Source: Sedimenticola_A sp040506895 (GTDB lineage: Bacteria > Pseudomonadota > Gammaproteobacteria > Chromatiales > Chromatiaceae). Taken from it: a stretch of 64,000 bases of DNA. This document shows positions 60,551 through 64,000 of the stretch, one piece after another (position 1 is the first letter of the stretch; each line of letters opens with the position of its first letter). A program made the translations under genes and the position numbers. The stretch covers positions 186,001 to 250,000 of the forward strand of contig JBEVVY010000001.1 of assembly GCA_040506895.1 (NCBI GenBank). The letters run 5' to 3'. Below the pieces are notes generated by a model, which saw only the letters and a program-made list of their open reading frames with translations, had not been told where the DNA came from and searched no databases.

Positions 60551-62538
60551 GCGATATAGAAACGGATAGTGGAGGTGATGACAACGACATCCGCATTGTG
60601 CGTCATCCAACCTCGAAGATTGCAGGCCTTGATATGCTTTTCGATGTGACCTGGGCCTATTACTACGCCACGGGACAAGAGGAGTTTCCTGAACGGAAAG
60701 GTGGCTCATCAGGTGGTGGCAAGGGAGGTGGTGTAGTTGCCGGTGTGCCACCAAGCAAGTTGTCTTTTTCCATGGGGGCTGGCATGGAACTCCATGAACC
60801 CGGGATTCCGTTTAACAGGGCTCGTCGACTCGTGCTCACCGATAGAACCGATTCGGGCTCACCCCACTATGATCGGCAAGAAAATGACTTGGTAACGCCG
60901 GTCGAGGCTTACCTGCTCGAGCCGATTGGACTGAACAACCGGCGCTTCGACTCGAAGCTGAGAGCCCTGCATGCTGCTGGGCTGCGCAATGCCATCATTC
61001 GAAAGAATAACCTGTTGCCGACCGCCTCTGACGCGCTTGCGATTGACGAGATCGCCATCATTATTGTCGCGACAGTGGATGCCTTTGAGCGTGCGCTCCG
61101 AGAAGGTGACCGACAATATGCTGAAGCGTATCTTGCGCTGCTGATTGTCCTGTTCTATTCGAGCGTCCTTGAGATGGTTGTGTTAATGCGCAATTACACA
61201 ACAATGCCTGAAGGCCTCCCCAAAGGGTGTGGCCTGGCCTATTGCCAACAGACCGGGCAGATCCTGACACGTCCCTTACAAAAAGAACTGCAAGCAAAAC
61301 CCGGTGAGAGGGCCTGTGCGCAGGCTTTACCAGTAACCCCCTTCATGTGCCTGGGGTGCAGTGACTACCTGAAACGCGCTTTTCAAAGCCTGACCAGCCT
61401 GAAGGTAAAAGGGAAGAAAAGAGGCTACCTGTTCAGCGAGCAAGCCTCCACTCTGGACGTAATCATTCGTGGACATCTGCGCAGTTTGCGTAAGTTAGGT
61501 AACAGTGATGTAACGCCCGATAGGATCGGACGGGTGATATTCGAACGATTGTGCTGGCAAAGTGGCGATATCGCCGATGCCCTGTTAGTGACAGGCCGGG
61601 ACGATGCGCGTCGTGCCTCTCAACTCTATTACACGACACGCCCGGCTATGATGCTTTCTGATTTACACACTCAAACAGTCAATGATTTTCTGATGCGGGT
61701 CGATGATGAGAGCTGTTCCCAAGGCGTTCTTTCCAAGAGATTTTCGCTTCCAGCCGGGATCCCCTCAGCAGACTGGTGCGGTGTGGCATTTACCCCGCGC
61801 CGGGAGACGATCAGACAGCTTGTGCGCTTTTTGCTTAATCGGCTGACGATTCTCGGCGATTCGCTTCTGGATCATCTGGTGGACTATCACAACCTCTACA
61901 CGGCCTACCTGGTGCTGATGCTCGACTTTGCGACCGGTCACCGTCCGACCACAAACCGCTATTTCTACCAGGCGGAATTCGATTTCGAAGCCAGGGTAGT
62001 GCTGTTGAGCGAGAAGGATTTCGCGGCTTACTACAACTCGCGCGTGGTGCCCTTGACCGATCTCAGTATTGCGATGCTCCACGAATACGATCGCCATTGC
62101 GAGCGCTTGTGGCAGCGTCTGATACGCCGGAATCCTGTCGCATCGCGACAGCTCCAGGACCCTGTCAATCAGCAGCTTCTCTCGAAGCGCCGCTCAGCCA
62201 TTCAGTATCACCGCCAAAAACACCCGGGATTCCTGTTCATGATCGACAGTCAGTTCAGGCCCCGTGTCATCAAGCCCAAGGATGTCATGCAACTGATTTC
62301 CGATGTGTTTGCCCTGAGAAACAATGCCCATCGTCCCTACTTGCGCTCAATGCTTCGTTTCCATGAGGTGCCGGGTGAGGCCGTGGATGCCGTCATGGGG
62401 CACTGGCTTGCCGGACAACGACCGGATGGGCGCTACTCCACCCTGTCAATCCAGCGTGATGTTCTCGATGTTGTGCGACCCGTGGTTGAACAGATCATGG
62501 CAGAGGACGGCTGGCGTTTTGTGAAGAGTATTCTGTGA
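60547..62538 (+). CDS. Module gene C: divergent tyrosine recombinase
   Basis: This 663-residue protein starts MSDIETDSGGDDNDIRIVRH at 60547; an in-frame ATG at 60445 lies inside gene B and is not used. A Gly/Ser-rich linker (about 55-70) and a zinc-finger-like pair (CGLAYC..CLGC, about 225-280) precede a C-terminal tyrosine-recombinase-like domain. ATGHRPTTNRYF gives Arg466, SRVVPLTDLS the conserved strand, HRPYLRS gives His595/Arg600, MGHWLAG gives His619, and GRYSTLS gives Tyr630. The size is far larger than a phage integrase and closer to the big recombinases of Tn554-like or trio-type elements. The family name is not certain. Confidence 0.65.
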   Translation: MSDIETDSGGDDNDIRIVRHPTSKIAGLDMLFDVTWAYYYATGQEEFPERKGGSSGGGKGGGVVAGVPPSKLSFSMGAGMELHEPGIPFNRARRLVLTDRTDSGSPHYDRQENDLVTPVEAYLLEPIGLNNRRFDSKLRALHAAGLRNAIIRKNNLLPTASDALAIDEIAIIIVATVDAFERALREGDRQYAEAYLALLIVLFYSSVLEMVVLMRNYTTMPEGLPKGCGLAYCQQTGQILTRPLQKELQAKPGERACAQALPVTPFMCLGCSDYLKRAFQSLTSLKVKGKKRGYLFSEQASTLDVIIRGHLRSLRKLGNSDVTPDRIGRVIFERLCWQSGDIADALLVTGRDDARRASQLYYTTRPAMMLSDLHTQTVNDFLMRVDDESCSQGVLSKRFSLPAGIPSADWCGVAFTPRRETIRQLVRFLLNRLTILGDSLLDHLVDYHNLYTAYLVLMLDFATGHRPTTNRYFYQAEFDFEARVVLLSEKDFAAYYNSRVVPLTDLSIAMLHEYDRHCERLWQRLIRRNPVASRQLQDPVNQQLLSKRRSAIQYHRQKHPGFLFMIDSQFRPRVIKPKDVMQLISDVFALRNNAHRPYLRSMLRFHEVPGEAVDAVMGHWLAGQRPDGRYSTLSIQRDVLDVVRPVVEQIMAEDGWRFVKSIL

Positions 62539-62545
62539 GGTTTAT

Positions 62546-64000
62546 ATGCCATTGAAAAATACAGCTTTTTGGATCAGACAGCTCAACGATGCCCTGGCGA
62601 ATGACGATCAGCAGCAGCTTGATGAACTCATGGCGATTGAAGCAAAACAGGCGGACGGACATCGAAGAGAGAGACGGTCCAGTGTTCTGCGCCAAAAGGT
62701 GAAGGAGCAGGCCCAGTTACGCCAGCGGGTTATTGAGATCATCGCACAGGAAGTACCTGCGTTGCATGAGGGTACCCCGGGAGGCGAACTTACCAAACAG
62801 GTCATTGAGCGCATATTCGCCCATTTCAACGACGGAATGGATTTTGGAGCGGCAGGTTATTCCCTGGAGTTCCTTGAGCGCATTGTAAAGGTTGCGACGA
62901 TGGAACATGGGTGGGGCGGGTCGGCCGTCCCCGTCATCCTGACGCTTTCCCAGGAGCGATCACCCGAAAATCCGATGACGTTTCGGTGGTCTTCCCAGGC
63001 TCGTTTGCTGGAAAAGGCTCTGCGCGAGTCGATTGTGGCCATCGATACACTGTCTCCTGAAGAGCGGTTCGCCCAGTTGATCTTGTCTGTGGTGCTGTTC
63101 TCGGGGCTAATCAATAAAGGGATGATGCTTACGTTTGCCAATCTGAGACTCTCGGACGTCTGGTACCACCGTGGTTTGTTCTGGGTCGATCTCCCCGTGG
63201 ATGAAAAACAGGCTGTAGCAGGCAGCATCCGGCGGGTGTGGCTCGACCCCGTAACGGGCCAGTTGATCAGGCGCCTGGTGTACGATCGCAGGAAGGACCC
63301 TGATTTCAGTATCCATCACGCCTCCTGGGGAGGAGGGAAGTACGGTAGCGAAAAAATGCTCTACCGTATGTTGCGCAATTTTCTGAAACGCTTTGGTGTG
63401 CCTGCCAAACAGATACCGGGGTCACTCGCTGGCCTGGTCGCCCTGGGCGCTGCGGGTCTGCGTCGCTGGCTCCCCCGTTACTTGTTTGACTATGCCACGG
63501 GGCGGGATGTCTCCTATTCACTGTCGCCAGTAGCCAACGCCCGGTTGATGACAGGACGACCGGGTAATCTGAACGAAGCAGACCAGGGAATTCCTGAACC
63601 CGAATGGCCGATGTTTGAAGATGACGCGTCTCTCACGTCTGGCCCGGCCGGTATCTCAACATCAGAATCAGCCTGTATCGAGGAGGTGAGAGCGCTTTTG
63701 CTGCGCGAGGAGTCAGATCAGGTGCTCTTACGGGTGGAGGCAGGGCAACCGGGTGTGACGCCTGTGGTGCAGATACTCACCCGCTGGTGTGTGGCCTTGC
63801 TGGGCAACGAGGCCAAAGGCATGGGGCAGCACAGTGGTCAGGCCGTCGCCAGTATATTCTCCCGGCTCGCCTGGCCCCTGGTGATCCATGCCGGCTCGCG
63901 CGACCCGGCGGCGATGGGTACAGGTGCGCACATTGCCCTGTACGAGAATGTCCTCGATTATCACCAAACCGAATCCGTGCAAATACAGACAGGCAAAAAC
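62546..64000 (+). CDS. Module gene D: large recombinase-associated protein (partial)
   Basis: The frame opens with ATG at 62546 (TGAGG upstream, seven bases after gene C) and runs off the end of the window after 485 codons without a stop. It begins MPLKNTAFWIRQLNDALAND. A lysine/arginine-rich coiled segment (about 38-62) is followed by a domain with LILSVVLFSGLINKGMMLTF and LRLSDVWYHRGLFWVDLPVD, which resembles the first half of a tyrosine-recombinase catalytic domain. The expected arginine reads INKG, so this protein is probably not catalytic by itself. Its tight spacing makes it the fourth gene of the A-B-C-D operon. The C-terminus is unseen. Confidence 0.7.
   Translation, partial: MPLKNTAFWIRQLNDALANDDQQQLDELMAIEAKQADGHRRERRSSVLRQKVKEQAQLRQRVIEIIAQEVPALHEGTPGGELTKQVIERIFAHFNDGMDFGAAGYSLEFLERIVKVATMEHGWGGSAVPVILTLSQERSPENPMTFRWSSQARLLEKALRESIVAIDTLSPEERFAQLILSVVLFSGLINKGMMLTFANLRLSDVWYHRGLFWVDLPVDEKQAVAGSIRRVWLDPVTGQLIRRLVYDRRKDPDFSIHHASWGGGKYGSEKMLYRMLRNFLKRFGVPAKQIPGSLAGLVALGAAGLRRWLPRYLFDYATGRDVSYSLSPVANARLMTGRPGNLNEADQGIPEPEWPMFEDDASLTSGPAGISTSESACIEEVRALLLREESDQVLLRVEAGQPGVTPVVQILTRWCVALLGNEAKGMGQHSGQAVASIFSRLAWPLVIHAGSRDPAAMGTGAHIALYENVLDYHQTESVQIQTGKN

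Larger units (their letters stand above)
58709..60660. repeat. Tandem duplication, copy 2
   Basis: Direct repeat of 56543-58580. It continues into the full-length gene C, so this copy is the complete one. Confidence 0.9.

Overview
The window reads as a stretch of chromosome from a free-living, hydrogen-oxidising gammaproteobacterium. The hflX-hflK-hflC-DUF2065-hisZ-purA order at the left end is typical of Gammaproteobacteria. The combination of two uptake [NiFe]-hydrogenases, an H2 sensor and many redox/PAS sensors suggests a chemolithotroph, perhaps of the Chromatiales/sulfur-oxidiser type. That taxonomic guess is inference; no rRNA or tRNA gene was seen.

Layout. (1) 1-5640: housekeeping genes, with strong intrinsic terminators after hflC and purA. 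(2) 5900-23620: a dense signalling cluster with four histidine kinases, a stand-alone receiver protein, two large GGDEF-EAL c-di-GMP proteins (one with a DNA-binding head and six PAS domains, one with a CHASE sensor) and three periplasmic solute-binding proteins, each directly upstream of a membrane sensor. No ABC permease or ATPase is present. (3) 23770-31000: a hydrogenase-2-type operon (hybO-A-B-C, hupE, hybD, a hypC-like gene, hybE), followed by a DUF599 membrane protein and selO. (4) 33485-37640: an oxygen-tolerant group 1d-type uptake hydrogenase (hupS, hupL, a 65-aa HupE-like mini-protein, hupC). (5) 38035-45063: maturation genes hupD-F-G-H-I-J and hypA-B-C-D-E; hypF is absent. (6) 45816-52900: hypX, then an H2-sensing circuit with NtrC-type regulator hoxA, kinase hoxJ and regulatory hydrogenase hoxB-hoxC. 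(7) 52967-64000: a mobile island with a lambda-type integrase/excisionase pair, a uracil-DNA-glycosylase-like cargo gene, and a tandemly duplicated module of unfamiliar genes that includes a divergent tyrosine recombinase.

How it works together. Three sites match the sigma-54 consensus very closely. They lie upstream of hybO, hupS and hupD, that is, upstream of each structural and maturation operon. HoxA carries the GAFTGA loop needed to activate sigma-54. HoxB/HoxC is built as a sensor: it has no Tat signal, and the large subunit ends at the final active-site motif without a cleavable tail. The simplest model is that H2 is sensed by HoxBC, relayed through HoxJ to HoxA, and switches on both enzymes. 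HupS has the two extra cysteines of the oxygen-tolerant proximal cluster, and HypX (CO supply for the active site in air) sits next to hoxA, so at least one enzyme is meant to work under oxygen.

Most notable oddities: HybO has proline where a proximal-cluster cysteine is expected; HybE and HupJ end in a tail that resembles the twin-arginine motif of their clients; a DUF559 gene sits between copies of a hairpin repeat family; and the right-hand island holds two diverged tandem copies (about 2 kb each) of a recombinase-associated module with a long conserved non-coding leader.
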